The notes under the pieces were generated by a model. It did not search any database and was not told the origin of the DNA. It saw only the letters and a list, made by a program, of their open reading frames with translations. 64,000 nt of DNA. Source: Quercus robur (Eukaryota; Streptophyta; Magnoliopsida; Fagales; Fagaceae). The DNA lies in NCBI RefSeq assembly GCF_932294415.1, contig NC_065542.1:1009501-1073500 (forward strand), written 5' to 3'. Position numbers and translations under genes: made by a program. Positions 45,706 through 57,467 of this stretch are shown in pieces. Each line of letters begins with the position of its first letter. Within the stretch, counting starts at the first letter, position 1.

Positions 45706-46105
45706 AGGGTAAATTACAAATTACACTCCTAAAGTTTGGAGGTATTTGAATTTTACACCCTAAAGTTTCATGATTTGGATTTTATCTCTGAAGTTTAGGG
45801 GTATTTGGATTTTACACCTTAACGTTTCAGAATTTGAATTTTACTCCATAAATTTGAGGGGTATTTAGATTTTACACCCCTAAAGTTTGAGGGTGTTTGG
45901 ATTTTACATCCTAAAGTTTCAAAATTTGAAGTGTTAAATCCAAATAAACCCAAAATTTAGGGAGTAAAATCCAAATTTTGCAATGTTACAGTGTAAAAAT
46001 CCAAACATCCCAAATTTCAGGAATAAATTCAAAATTCTAAAATTTGAGAGTGTAAAATCCAAACAACCTCAAATATTAGGGTTGCAATTTACAATTTAAC
46101 TTATT
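45706..46105. repeat. Fold-back element built of about 35-bp minisatellite units
   Basis: The left half repeats 'ggatttta(c)acc(c)taaagttt' in direct orientation about six times. The right half (from about 45930) carries the reverse complement ('gtgtaaaatccaaac', 'aaatttaggg'). The outer ends 'gggtaaattacaaatt' and 'aatttacaatttaac' are inverted copies. The whole can fold on itself. It is probably a MITE or fold-back transposon whose subterminal repeats expanded. Confidence 0.6.
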
Positions 46106-46287
46106 ACTTAGTATGCTTTTATTAAAATCTGCAAAAGCACGTAGCTTTTATGCTTTAACAATTTAGCTCACACAAACCCACATCGGAAATCATATTGACA
46201 TTTACATACCTTCGGTTCTTATAAGAATTCTACTACAATACAACCCAAACAAGTCGCATATACCAAGGTCAAGACTCAAAGGAAAGG

Positions 46288-48170
46288 ATGGAGAACTGTC
46301 TGCGCATGGCTTGGCAACTCACGCTCAAAGAGATCAGTGAAGGGTGCAACAACGAAGAGAACAATGAAGGGTGCAACAACAAAAATTTCGTGATGTCTCC
46401 AATGTCAATCATCAGCGCATTGAGCATTCTGGCTTTTGGTTCACGAGGTCGCACGTTGGAGCAATTGCTGGACTTCCTTGAAGCAAAGGACATTGATGAT
46501 CTCAAAGCCAAGGTCTCTCTAATGATGTCTGCTGATGCACCCGTTGAGAACACCAACAACAACACCAATGAAGGTCTGATTCTGTCTTCTCTTAACGGAG
46601 TTTGGATTGATCAGCGTTTCCCTATGAAACCCTCCTTCAAGAAGATTGCCGAAACCGTTTTCGGAGCAGAAACAAACGCTGTGGACTTTGTGAATGAGGT
46701 ATGAAATTCATCTCATCACAATCTTTGTGCTTTTGGGTTTTACATCAAGTTATTTTATTACAAGTATAAGAGAGAATGATAATGATATAAGTGTAGTATA
46801 ATTACTAGTTTTTTTGACATTTTTGTTATACTGTCTTTTAGACTTTTAGGGAAGTTTAGGATATATACTGTTTGAAATAGTTTTATTATTATAAAACGTT
46901 TTGTTTTGTACTTTTGGAATTACAATAGGAAACTGCATGTTGATTACCATTCATTCATAATAGTTGAAAATAGTATATATCTCTAGTTCATATCGCTTGT
47001 GTCAAGTCTAATAATTAACGTGTATTTGGATGAGTTCTTAAGTACTTATTTGTTGAAACTTGAAAGTACTGAAAAAGAAGAAAACTCATTCTTTTTTATT
47101 TTTCGTGTAGGTCCACCAATAAAAAGAAAAAATGACTATTATAGCTTGCCAAATAAACTCTTAATGTAGTTCAAAATATATTGAGCCTCCAGGGATCATG
47201 GCTTGCTTTCAGTTTTCTCTTTAGTATCTAATTATTTTTACATACCAAATAATACGAGACATATGCATGAGAATTAAGGTTTAGCTGCCTATGATGCATT
47301 ATCTATCCGTTCATTATTGGTGTCCTTTTTTGTAATTTAGAATTTCTTGACTTTGAAATACTTTTGTAGGCTGAGATAGTAACGAATAAAGTGAACTTAT
47401 GGGCTAAGAATGCGACAAAGGGACTCATCGAAAAGGTTCTCCCACCTGGCACTATTGACCATAAAACAGTATTCATCCTTGCCAATGCACTCTACTTCAA
47501 GGGAGCTTGGTTAAATGCTTTTGATGCGAAATTGACTCGACATAAATATTTTTATCCCCATGATGGAGAACCAATTCAAGTACCTTTTATGAACGGACAC
47601 ACAAAGGCGAAACATTTTTATGGATGCTTTAAGGATTTTAAGGTTCTTAAGATCCCATATCATGGAGGACAAGACAATAGGCAATTCTCTATGTATGTTT
47701 TCCTCCCCAACATGATAGATGGGTTACAAGATCTAATTCAAAAGTTCAATTCCTCCCCAAAGTTATTAGATAATTGCTTCAAACTAAAAGAAGTATATCT
47801 CTCCAAGATGTTGATTCCAAAGTTTAAGTTTTCATACGAGTTTGAAGCTTCAGAAATCATAAAACATCTAGAATTGACCTTGCCTTTTGATAAGATGGTT
47901 GCAGACTTCACAGAAATGATTGATTATTCTCTTGAAAGTGACAAAGTTTTTGTATCCAAAATTTTTCAAAAATCTTGTATTGAAGTCAATGAGGAAGGTA
48001 CAGAGGCTGCTGCTGTTACTTGTGTCTCTGCTTGTACATGGTATTCAGTTTCACCCTCACCTCCACGACCAAGTTTTGTGGCAAACCATCCATTCATCTT
48101 CATGGTTAGAGAAGAGATATCTGGGATCATATTCTTTGTTGGAGTTGTACTTAACCCCCTTTTAGGATAA
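46288..48170 (+). CDS. Serpin (plant serpin-Z type), two exons, intact
   Basis: Exons 46288-46698 and 47370-48170, with a GT-AG intron in phase 0, give 403 residues, close to the usual 390-400. Serpins inhibit proteases by a suicide mechanism in which the cleaved reactive loop inserts into a beta-sheet; plant serpins are mostly cytosolic or vacuolar and target cysteine or serine proteases. Recognisable stretches are NFVMSPMSI, FGSRGRTLEQLLDFL, ILANALYFKGAW, the loop hinge EEGTEAAA at about 345-352, and the C-terminal FVANHPFIF with FFVGVVLNP. Hinge residues are small, as in inhibitors. Counting from the hinge puts Trp at P1 and Tyr at P1', and a proline-rich stretch follows; this is not the Leu-Arg-Ser loop of the common LRS serpins. 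There is no signal peptide. The start is the first ATG before the conserved helix. Confidence 0.88.
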
Positions 48171-49940
48171 TTGATATTTGTTTGTGTGTAAGGGGCTTAT
48201 TGAGTCTCCTCAAATTTAATTTAATTTGGATTTGTAAGTTCAAATTTTAGATACATTATTTTGTGATTTTTATTGGTTAAGTTTAAATTACATCTGATGC
48301 ACCTAATATATTTTAATTAACTATGAATTTTGATAAATCCACCGCTAGAATATATTATCTTTGTGTAATATTAGTGTAATATTGCTTATAGTTATACCAA
48401 TTATAACTAGTTGGATTCAAGTTACACTTTAAGTAATTTTATAATAGTTACACTTCTTTTGGACCATTGATAATTTATATTAGATCTAAGCGATAAAAAA
48501 TACTTATTACAATATCTTTATTTTTTCCTAGAAATTAGTGATCTAAGCCATTAATTGTTCTTATTAAATAAATAAAAAGCATTAACTCTCCCCACTTTCC
48601 ATTTTTACCGTATTCTTTCTCTTCTCACTTGTCATCATCTTCCCAACAGCAATCTAAGTTTATTTGATTTATTTTTTTCCCTTAATTATGAGAAGCAATA
48701 ACTTCGTTGTGAGATTAATTATGGAGTACTGGAGCCTCTGTTCCATGGCCATATCCCGCATGTTGTTGTTGTTTTTTTTTTTTTTTTTTGCATGTTGTTG
48801 TCAATTTGCGTTGCCCTTTAAATTATCAATTATTTAAAGTAGTCCAAGAAAGAATAAGATGAGGATATTTGGTTGGTTATGTGTGTTGTCCTGGAAAGAT
48901 TTTTAAGAACGGAGTAAATTCTAATCTTTTGTAAAACTAGCAGCTCCTCTCATGGATGTATGCCATTAGAGAATTTAGCAAAAAAGTGATAAATTAATTA
49001 TTTAGAACCCAAAAATGGTTGTGCAAAAACGGCAGAAAGTAGATATATTTATATATATTCGAGTTGGAAACCTGTGGATCTAGTGCTAGCAGATAATGTT
49101 GTTAGAGCACTAATTTTTTAAACATCGACTTTGGCCATGAGTGTTTTTTATCCTTAATTAGATTTATATGAATTTTGTAGTACCTTGATTAAAATTGGCC
49201 ATGAGTATTTCAGAAATACTACTCAACATCGTTATCTAAAACAATTGTGACTTTTTCCATGTATTTCTAAAATTTTCCAATACTCTTTTGCCATGTATTT
49301 CTATAATTTTCCAATACAAGAAGAAAAATCTGAGAGAGGATGCGAGGAAGAAGATAATAATGTGAAGGAAAGCAGAGAGTTTTTTTTTTTTTTTTTTCCC
49401 TTGCTTTGGTAAGAAGAGTTAATGCTTAAATCACTAATTTTTATAGAATAATAATAACATTACCATGAATGCTTTTTCTTTCTTAGATCTAATAGAAATC
49501 AATGGCGCAAAAAATGTGGTCACACCACAAATATAAGTGCTTGTAGGGCGTGGAGGATAAGGGCCGGGTTCAAGTTTCCAGAAGAGAACTTCACACACAT
49601 ATACACATAAATTAGATTAGACTTGAATTTCTATCTTGTATTAAAAAAATTGTGCAAAAAATGTGTAACTCTTGTGAAGTTATACTAGATGTAACTTGAA
49701 CCCCTCTCTCTCTCTCTCATAATCGTTGTACTAACCCAATGAATTTTGGGTCAATTGACAATTCTTACCCTCATAAAAAGGATGGAGGGTAAGGTTATTA
49801 TTTCAAGTACTGATAATAGATATCAAGATTTAATTCCCTTTAAAAGAAGGCATGAGACTTAATTATTATAGTTCTTGTAATAAAATGATATTGACATAAG
49901 GTTGGTGTAATTTAGAGTGTTTGAAACTTTTATTATGTAT
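48171..49940. other. Serpin 3' flank with inserted repeat DNA
   Basis: 48171-48250 and 49730-49940 match the 3' flank of the second serpin copy (55660-55760 and 55838-56100). The 1.5 kb between them is absent there, so it is an insertion or a set of insertions. 49500-49660 contains 'gccgggttcaagtttccaga' followed by 'cttcacacacatatacaca', resembling the B-box part and tail of a tRNA-derived SINE. A T-run lies at 49381-49397. Confidence 0.45.
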
Positions 49941-50270
49941 ATAAATTTAGGTGAAAATATTATTTTAGTCCTTACAATTTGGGGTCAATTTGGTCCATTT
50001 TATTTTCAAATTGCAATTAATTTGGTCTTTATCGTTAACTATTAATAGAAAATGTCTAGGTAGTAAACGGTGTGCATTGTAAGCACACTTAAAGTTGATG
50101 TGATTACTAAAAGAATAATAAAAAATTACCACATCAGCATTTGAATTTAAGAAAATTAATTTATTAATTTTAAATTAATTAATTAATTAAAAATCAAAAA
50201 TAAATTAGAGTTCAAATCTAGGAAATCTTGAACATAGACGAAGATAAAGCCAGAAAAATTAAAACCCAAA

Positions 50271-50504
50271 TCAACATTTAGTCAACCACGAGTCCCCTCT
50301 CTTTATCCATTTCATCAAAAAAAAAAAAAAAACCACGAGTCCCTTCTCTCTAGTCCGATCCAAGAACCTTTTAAGGAGTAATGAATCAAAATCGGGGTCA
50401 GGTGCTGGCGAAGACTCTTTGCTTTGGTCCTTTGTAGGTGGACTCCGAACTACCCACAAGAACCTTTGCTCACTTCTCTCTAACCTTACAGCTAAATCCT
50501 TCAA
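50271..50504 (-). pseudogene. UDP-glycosyltransferase (UGT) gene fragment inside the transposon
   Basis: On the minus strand it reads [16 protein letters not shown], then [10 protein letters not shown] and [12 protein letters not shown], which matches the region just before the PSPG box of plant family-1 UGTs (similar to UGT71/UGT88-type sequences in memory). The PSPG box and everything else are missing, and an A/T run follows directly. It is a captured fragment, not a working gene. Confidence 0.65.
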
Positions 50505-50669
50505 CTACTCCTTTGAGTAAAATCGTAAGCTTCAAAGCACAAAAATACAACGCTCCCATTCGGTTGTATGTCCAGCCATTTTAAACATTCCACCTCGTCA
50601 ATCATTTGAAGCAATCAATGGTACATCACAAAAGATTGGTAGGGTGGGATCATTTGGGACACAAAGTCC

Positions 50670-51096
50670 GGACAAAATGGGCTTTTGCCCTTTTCGGGCA
50701 AATTAATTAGCTTTATACCCTTTTTCCCAAACTAAATATGGAAATACCCCTCTTTTAAAACTCGATTTATGATAAATCGAGTTAGGCCCTATAATAACAT
50801 TTTTTAAGACCTATATTCACTTTTTTTAACTCGACCTCAATAAAATCGAGTTATAGGTAAAAAATTGCCTATAACTTGATTTCATTGAAGTCGAGTTAAA
50901 AAACGTCACTATAGGTCTTGAAAACGTCACTATAGGCTCATTAAAACGTCATTATAGGGCTTCAAAAAAAAAAAAAATTTCTAACTCAATTTATCATAAA
51001 TCGAGTTTTAAAAGAGGAACATTTCCCTACCTAGTTTGGGAAAGAGGGTATAAAGCTAATTAATTTGCCCAAAAAGGGCAAAAGTCCATTTTGTCT
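50670..51096. mobile_element. Nested MITE (427 bp) with about 120-bp inverted ends
   Basis: Starts GGACAAAATGG and ends CCATTTTGTCT. Flanked by the 10-base direct repeat CACAAAGTCC (50660-50669 and 51097-51106), so Mutator-like. The arms pair for about 120 bases. The middle has a second self-complementary part built on 'aactcga' and 'tcgagtt' words and two copies of 'aaaacgtcactatagg'. Almost the whole element can fold into nested hairpins. Confidence 0.75.
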
Positions 51097-51574
51097 CACA
51101 AAGTCCATTGGATAAATTTTCATAGGCTCTTGGTTCGAGTGATTCAAACAAGTTTACAATGATTCCAATATATAGATTTTGGTATATGAGTTTCAAAGGT
51201 TGATTTGGGTTTTGGTTTATCTAGGTTCATGTTCATTCATGTTTAGGATTTTCCAGATCCGAACTCTTTTTCTTTTTTTGGGATTTTAGTTTTTATTTTT
51301 AATTTCTTTAGAATTGATAATTTTTTTTTTAATACAGATGCTGATTTGGCAATTTATTATTATTATTTTAGAAGCCATATCAACTTTAAATGTGCCAATA
51401 ATTCATACCGTTTATCATCTAAACATTTTCCATTAGCATTTAACAATAGGGATCAAATTAACTGCAATTTGAAAATAACAAGAACTAAATTGACTGTTAA
51501 CAAAATGTAAGGACCAAATTGACCAAGACCACAAAATATAAAGACCAAAATAGTATTTCTTTTCAATAAATTTA

Positions 51575-52230
51575 TTTAGATAATTTAATTGAAATCTTCT
51601 TACATACGGAGCAAATTTATGGCTAATTAAAAAGTATGTACAATGATTCGCTAATTTTCAAATCACATTTGCAACTCTAATGAATGTTGTTAAATATGTA
51701 TTAGTTAGGCTTTTAGGGTCTTGAGGTCTCATGGTTTATCATCATCTTCCTCTCTATGGCTGTGGATCACAGTCGTGCTAACAGATTCAATTCTAGAAAA
51801 CTTGAGAAAATTTATCCTTTGGTGCTGTTAAATGCAACTGAGTTTTGAATTTTTTTGGGATTAAGTGAATCTAATAATTTGTCACACACCACATAATACA
51901 AACTACATATATGCATGAGACTTTTAATGTTCACTAATGGTGCATTACCTATATATCCCTTTTTAGTTTTTTTTTTTTTTTTTAGCTTTAATTTAAGTCA
52001 CTGTAAGTGTAACAACATCCTTAATTAATAGAGTCAACTAGACTAGAGTCTTTTTTTTTTCCCATATATTTTCCTCCTTATCATTTTAATTGGTCATTAT
52101 ATTTGTGCTTTTGGTGCTATGAATGATGTTTGCCATCATATCTCATGACAATGAATTTATTTTTTTGAGAGAAAACATAGCTATGACAATGGCTCTCTAA
52201 TTTGTTAACATTGAAATATTTGAGGGTTGA
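51575..52230. other. Serpin 3' spacer, duplicate of 56110-57460
   Basis: Words such as 'tctaatgaatgttgtt', 'tctcatggtttatcatc' and 'cttcctctctatggctgtgg' recur at 56280-56400. This is shared spacer DNA of the two serpin units. Confidence 0.6.
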
Positions 52231-52645
52231 TATTGTAAGAAATGAAGTGATTTATGGGATAGGAATGTGATTAGTGCACCTCGAAGAAGTTCTCCCTCCT
52301 GATGCTGTTAATAAATAAGCGATCGATGCTCATTCTTGCCAATATTTTGTAGGCTGAGATAGTAAGAAATGAAGTGAATTTATGGGCAGCCGGGGAATGT
52401 GATGAAAGGGCTTATCAAAGAGGTGCTCCCTCCTGGTGCTATTGATAAAGAAACAATATCCATCCTTGCCAATGCACTTTACTTCAATGGAGCTTGGTTA
52501 AATGCTTTTAATGCGAAGTTGACTCGACATGAATATTTGTATCCCCATGATAGAGAACTAATTCAAGTTCCCTTCAACGTCGGAGACACAGAAGAGAAAC
52601 ATTTTTTATAGATCCTTTAAGGATTTAAAGGTTCTTAAGATCTAT
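52231..52645 (+). pseudogene. Serpin fragment with two partial second exons in tandem
   Basis: 52353-52640 begins after an acceptor (TTTTGTAG) and reads AEIVRNEVNLW, then GLIKEVLPPGAID, ILANALYFNGAWLNAF and IQVPFNVGDTEE, before it breaks off. Directly before it, 52231-52345 is a more decayed copy of the same start. There is no first exon and no reactive loop. A related fragment with the same upstream spacer lies at 57468-57770. Confidence 0.75.
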
Positions 52646-53879
52646 TGTTAGAGAAGAGATAAACAAATGTTCCCATACAAGACCCACATAACATAATGAA
52701 ACTAAACGCACACCAAAATTCTTAGTTTTTCTCTCATCGTTAGACCAAGCTTCCCTCAAATAATTTATCAGGTCTTCCTCCCAAGACCCAACAGAATAAA
52801 AGTTCCTTTTTTCTTTTTCTGAAGAATCCAGATAGGAAATAAATTCTTGTTTGTTGATGCATGTTAGATGAAAATGAATGCAAGGGGGAGTTTTAAAAAC
52901 TGTTCACAGCTATTTTATAAAATTTAATAGGTACATAAATCTTACAAACCGACTAGGAAGTATATACTTCATTTGGGGTGTTGTACTCGTGTCGAATCCG
53001 TGTTAAACCCATATCGTAATGGTGTCAAATTTACCGTAACATATTATAAATTTTCAAAAATTGTTTGTGTCGCTGTATCATACTCATACCCATGTCTGTG
53101 TCCGTGTCTGTGTATCCTTGCAAACATACATAGATTGAAAATACATATGCATTTTCTCATTTCATTAGGTACTCTCTAAACATTCTTCTCACATTTATGA
53201 TAGATCCTACTAATTAAATTTATGTTGAAATCTACCTTGAATGCATGAGGAATGAGCACCTCGTTACTGCGTTTCAAAAATACCAAATAATTTTTCATTT
53301 TTATCCAAAGTGGGCACATATATACCCGTAGTGGTAGGTAAAAGCCATAAGCCATAGCCATAGCTGAATGGATTGCTACCCTACACCCAAAAAAAAAAAG
53401 CTCTCTCTTGTTAACAGTTTGATATACTTAACTCCAATAATGTGTCCTACTATCTAACTCTATGCATGGCCGTTGGTTCAAGATCTAAATAATCACTTTA
53501 GCAGAACAAAAGATCTAAATATAATCACTCTTGCCTTAATGAAAGCACTGAGCAGTAGTAATTAAACATCGAAAATTGAAAGGTGTACAGATTATCACGT
53601 ACACTATAGAGGATCATGATCCTCATAAATTATATTCCAAAAAGAAAATTGACGGTACAAAAATTGACAATCGGGGTGTTGAAGGTTATCCACAGAAAAT
53701 GCCCTTGGAGCCATATTTTTTATTAGTTTAAAAGACAAAACAACAAAATCTAAAAGGCATAAAACTAATTAAGAAACTTATAGTTCTACTGATAAAGGGT
53801 TCAGTTCTACTCTCGCTTAAACAACCAAGAGACAATAAATATAACAATTTTTTTTTTTTTTAGTTGTACTCAACTAAAA
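52646..53879. other. Intergenic, no gene seen
   Basis: AT-rich sequence. 53780-53830 ('tactgataaagggttcagttctactc') has a weak B-box-like look. Nothing else is assignable. Confidence 0.4.
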
Positions 53880-54085
53880 ATGAACGAAAGTGGACTGAAC
53901 TTGACTTTATAGACTGAATTGAATCGGAAAGAACATAAGTGGATCAAATAGACCAAATGGACTAAATTGGACCAGCATGAACTGAATTGAACTGGAATGG
54001 CCCAACGTAGACTAAAATATACCATATGGACCAAATTCGACTAGAGTAGACAGAAATTGACTAAATGGACTGAATTAAATATATG
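53880..54085. repeat. Degenerate short-unit repeat (ggactaaattggacc-like)
   Basis: Variants of a 10-15-base phrase (tggactgaactt, gactgaattgaa, tggaccaaattc, tggactgaatta) recur for 200 bases just upstream of the second serpin copy. Confidence 0.6.
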
Positions 54086-54264
54086 GAATTGGACCACACC
54101 TTTCTCTCGCCCTTTACCGATGTGGGACAACAAAATAATTTAAGCGGACACAATCCCACATCTGAAGTTTAACTCACTTTTACATACCTTCTGTTCATAT
54201 GATAATTCCACCAGAACCCTTCATTGTCAAACACATCGGTCTTAAGTCAGGACACAAGGAAAAG

Positions 54265-55655
54265 ATGGAGAACTGTTTGCGCATGGCTCGGCAACTCATT
54301 CTCAACGAGATCAATAAGGGGTGCAACAACAAAAATTTCGTGATGTCTCCAATGTCAATCATCGTTGCATTGAGCATTCTGGCTTTTGGTTCACGAGGTC
54401 GCACGCTGGAGCAACTGCTGGACTTCCTTGAAGCAAAGGACATGGATGATCTCAAAGCCAAGGCCTCTCTGATGATGTCTGCTGCTGCACCAGTCGAGAA
54501 CACCAATGAAGGTCTGATTCTGTCTTCTCTTAATGGGGTTTGGATTGATCAGCGTTTCGCTGTGAGACCCTCCTTCAAGGAGATTGCCGAAACCGTTTTC
54601 AAAGCAGAAGCCAACGCTGTTGACTTTGTGAATGAGGTATGAAACTCATCTTTTTCATCGCAATTAATCTTTGTGCTGTGCATGCATGGACTGGTTTTTT
54701 ACATATAGTACTTTAATATTACTAGTATATGAAAAGGATGATGATGCAGTTAGCTACGTTGGTATAATTACTAAAGTTTGAGACTTGTATGGAGTGTTTG
54801 GATACGACTTATTGCTAAAAACTGAAGACTGAAATATTTATAAATGATCAACTTTGAAATATTTTACAGGCTGAGAAAGTAAGGAATAAAGTGAACTTAT
54901 GGGTTAAGAATGCGACAAAAGGGCTCATCAAAGAAGTTCTCGCAGCTGGTGCTGTTAGTGGGGCAACAATAATCATCCTTGCCAATGCACTCTATTTCAA
55001 GGGAGCTTGGTTATATCCTTTTAAAGCTAAAAGGACTCAACCAAAAAAATTTTACCCCCTTGTTGGAGAACCAATTAAAGTTCCCTTCATGACCGGCACA
55101 ACAGAGGTGAAACATTTTTTTGGATCCTTCGAAGAATTCAAGGTTCTTGAGATCCCATATAAGGAAGGACAAGACAACAGGCGATTCTCTATGTAGGTCT
55201 TTCTTCCTGAGAAGAAAAATGGGTTACAAGATGTAATTCAAAGGTTTAATTCCAACCCAAATTTATTAGATAAATGCTTTGATCTACAAAAAATACATCT
55301 TTCTGATATGTTGATTCCAAAATTCAAGTTTTCATATGGGTTTGAAGCTAAAGAAATTATGAAAAATCTTGGATTAACATTACCTTTTGAGACGGTTGGG
55401 GATTTCACAGAAATTATTGAATCTCTTGAAAGTGGAAAATTTTTCGTCTCCAGCATTGTTCAAGAGTCTTGTATTGAAGTTAATGAGAAAGGTACAAAAG
55501 CTGCTGCTGCTACTTGTGCCTCTGCACAGCTCACTTCACGTCCACCTCCACGACCAAGTTTTGTGGCAAACCATCCATTCATGTTCATGATTAGAGAAGA
55601 GATATCTGGGATCATATTTTTTGTTGGAGTTGTACTTAACCCCCTTTTAGGCTAA
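54265..55655 (+). pseudogene. Serpin copy 2, one in-frame stop codon
   Basis: Same two-exon plan as the intact serpin: 54265-54636, then an acceptor at 54868-54869 (ATTTTACAG) and exon 2 from 54870 to a terminal stop at 55653-55655. The frame is open except for a TAG at 55194-55196, where the intact copy has TAT (Tyr) in SMYVFLP. Everything after it stays in frame and well conserved, including hinge EKGTKAAA, FVANHPFMF and FFVGVVLNP, so the stop is probably recent. The loop differs from copy 1: counting from the hinge gives Leu-Thr-Ser around P2-P1', with Lys at P16 and P13. It is a pseudogene unless the stop is read through or is a sequencing error. An in-frame ATG at 54199 exists, but the 54265 start aligns with copy 1. 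Confidence 0.82.
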
Positions 55656-55770
55656 TTGATATATGTTTATGTTAAGAGGGTATGGTGAGTCTCTTCAAAG
55701 TTAAATTTTATAAGGATTTGTGAATTCAAATTTTAGATACTTTATTTTGTTTGAATTTTTTATGACATTC

Positions 55771-55815
<45 letters not shown>

Positions 55816-57467
55816 AGGCTTAAGCTTAAGATCATCTTATCACTAACCCAATGAACTTTGGGTCAAATGACAATTCTTACTCATGAAAATAGGTGGCGGC
55901 TAAGTTTATAAGTTTGAATACTGCAAATTAATGTGTTACAATACCATTCAATAAATTTAATAGAATCACAGAGATTAAGATTTAATTTCCCTTCAAAGAA
56001 GGCATGAGACTTAATTCTTATAGTTCTTTCATCTTTGTCATAAAATGATATTTATATAAAATTTGTGTAATTTATAATGTTTGAAACTTTTATTTTGTAT
56101 GTATATATTTATTTAGATAAATTAATTGAAACTTCCATACGTACCGAGCAAATTTACGACTAACAAAAAGTATTTAGTATTTACAATGACTAGCTAATTT
56201 TAAGTTTGCTAATGAGTGAAAGAGTGATGACTTCTTCTAAATGTTTGAGCCTTTATAGGTTTGTGACCCTGTTTCTCTCAAATTCAAATCAAATTTTCCA
56301 ACTCTAATGAATGTTGTTTAAATATGTATTAGTGAGGCTTTTAGTGTTTTGAGATCTCATGGTTTATCATCTTCCTCTCTATGGCTGTGGATAAAGTTGT
56401 GCTAAAAGATTCAATTTTAGAAAACTAAAGATAAATTATCCTTAGGTTTGGTTAAATGTTTTTTTTCCTATTTGTTTTGAATTAGTCATTCAAATTATTT
56501 CAACTGAGTTTGATTGTTTTCTTGAGACAAGTGAATTTAATAATTTGTCACACGCCACATAATACAAACTATATATATGCATGAGATTTAATGTTCACTT
56601 ATGGTGCATTAACTATATATCCCGTATTAGTATTTTTTTTTTTCATAATTGCTTTGAGTCACTATAACATTCTTAAAATTTTGGGTTGAAAATAAACTAA
56701 ACTATTTATGAATAACTCGAGTTATATTTATAGAGAATTTCAATCTTGACTCGTGAAAAAACCTTGCTTATGTTCATTTGTTTAGTAAACAAGTCAAACT
56801 CAAGCCCAACTTTAGACTTGATTATTAAATGAACCGAGATTAAACATAATAATATGTTCATAAACAAGCTCGTGAACATGAGAGTTCTAATTAATTATAT
56901 ATAATACTATATATTTATATGTATACTTGTCAAAAAATATATATATTTATATAGATTTGAAATTTGGTTGTATAAGTTTTTAAATTGGTTCATACAATAT
57001 ACAATTATTATTTGTAGTTTATTCATAACTTTTTCTTTTTTTTTTGAGAATCTAGTTTATTTATTACATTAACAATCCATATATAGTAAAAATTCATAGA
57101 TTTATAACGAGGTAAAACATTTTAGCCATGATTTTACTATATATAGGGGAAAAAAATAAGTTAATCAAATAACTCGTAAACAAGCTCGAGCTTGCTCGAC
57201 AAGTAAATGACTCAAGCCAAAACATATAATATAATTTGAAGAAAATAAAATTAAAATAAACAAATCTAAACGGTTAATACTCAACTCGGCTCATTTTTGG
57301 CATTACTCAAAATAGTCAACTATTTGCTTCTTCTTTTTTTCACATATATTTTCCTCATTTTTATCATTTTTGTCATTATCTTAGTGCTTTTGGTGCTACC
57401 GATAATGAATGATGTTTGCCACCATATCTCATGAGAATGGCTTTATAATTTGTTAACATTGAAATAT
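55656..57467. other. Serpin 3' spacer
   Basis: Includes a (TA)n tract at about 55777-55808 and sequence shared with 49730-49940 and 51590-52230. The transposon target seen filled at 49.94 kb is empty here (about 56104-56112). 56700-57300 is AT-rich with 'caagctcgagcttgctcgac'-type words. No gene. Confidence 0.55.

Larger units (their letters stand above)
49950..51565. mobile_element. Pack-MULE-like transposon carrying a glycosyltransferase fragment
   Basis: Long inverted ends: 49950-50280 pairs with the reverse complement of about 51190-51565 (shared words 'tttggtcc', 'tttcaaattgca.ttaattt', 'gttgatttgggtttt'). A 9-base direct repeat ATAAATTTA flanks it (49941-49949 and 51566-51574), as expected for Mutator-like elements. 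The second serpin copy has a single target at about 56104-56112, an empty site. Inside lie a UGT gene fragment on the minus strand and a nested MITE. No transposase is seen, so it was mobilised in trans. Confidence 0.65.

Noticed and set aside
54199-54264. Upstream in-frame ATG of serpin copy 2 as the true start
   Set aside because: The intact copy starts at the ATG aligned with 54265, and the 22 extra codons do not resemble a serpin N terminus.
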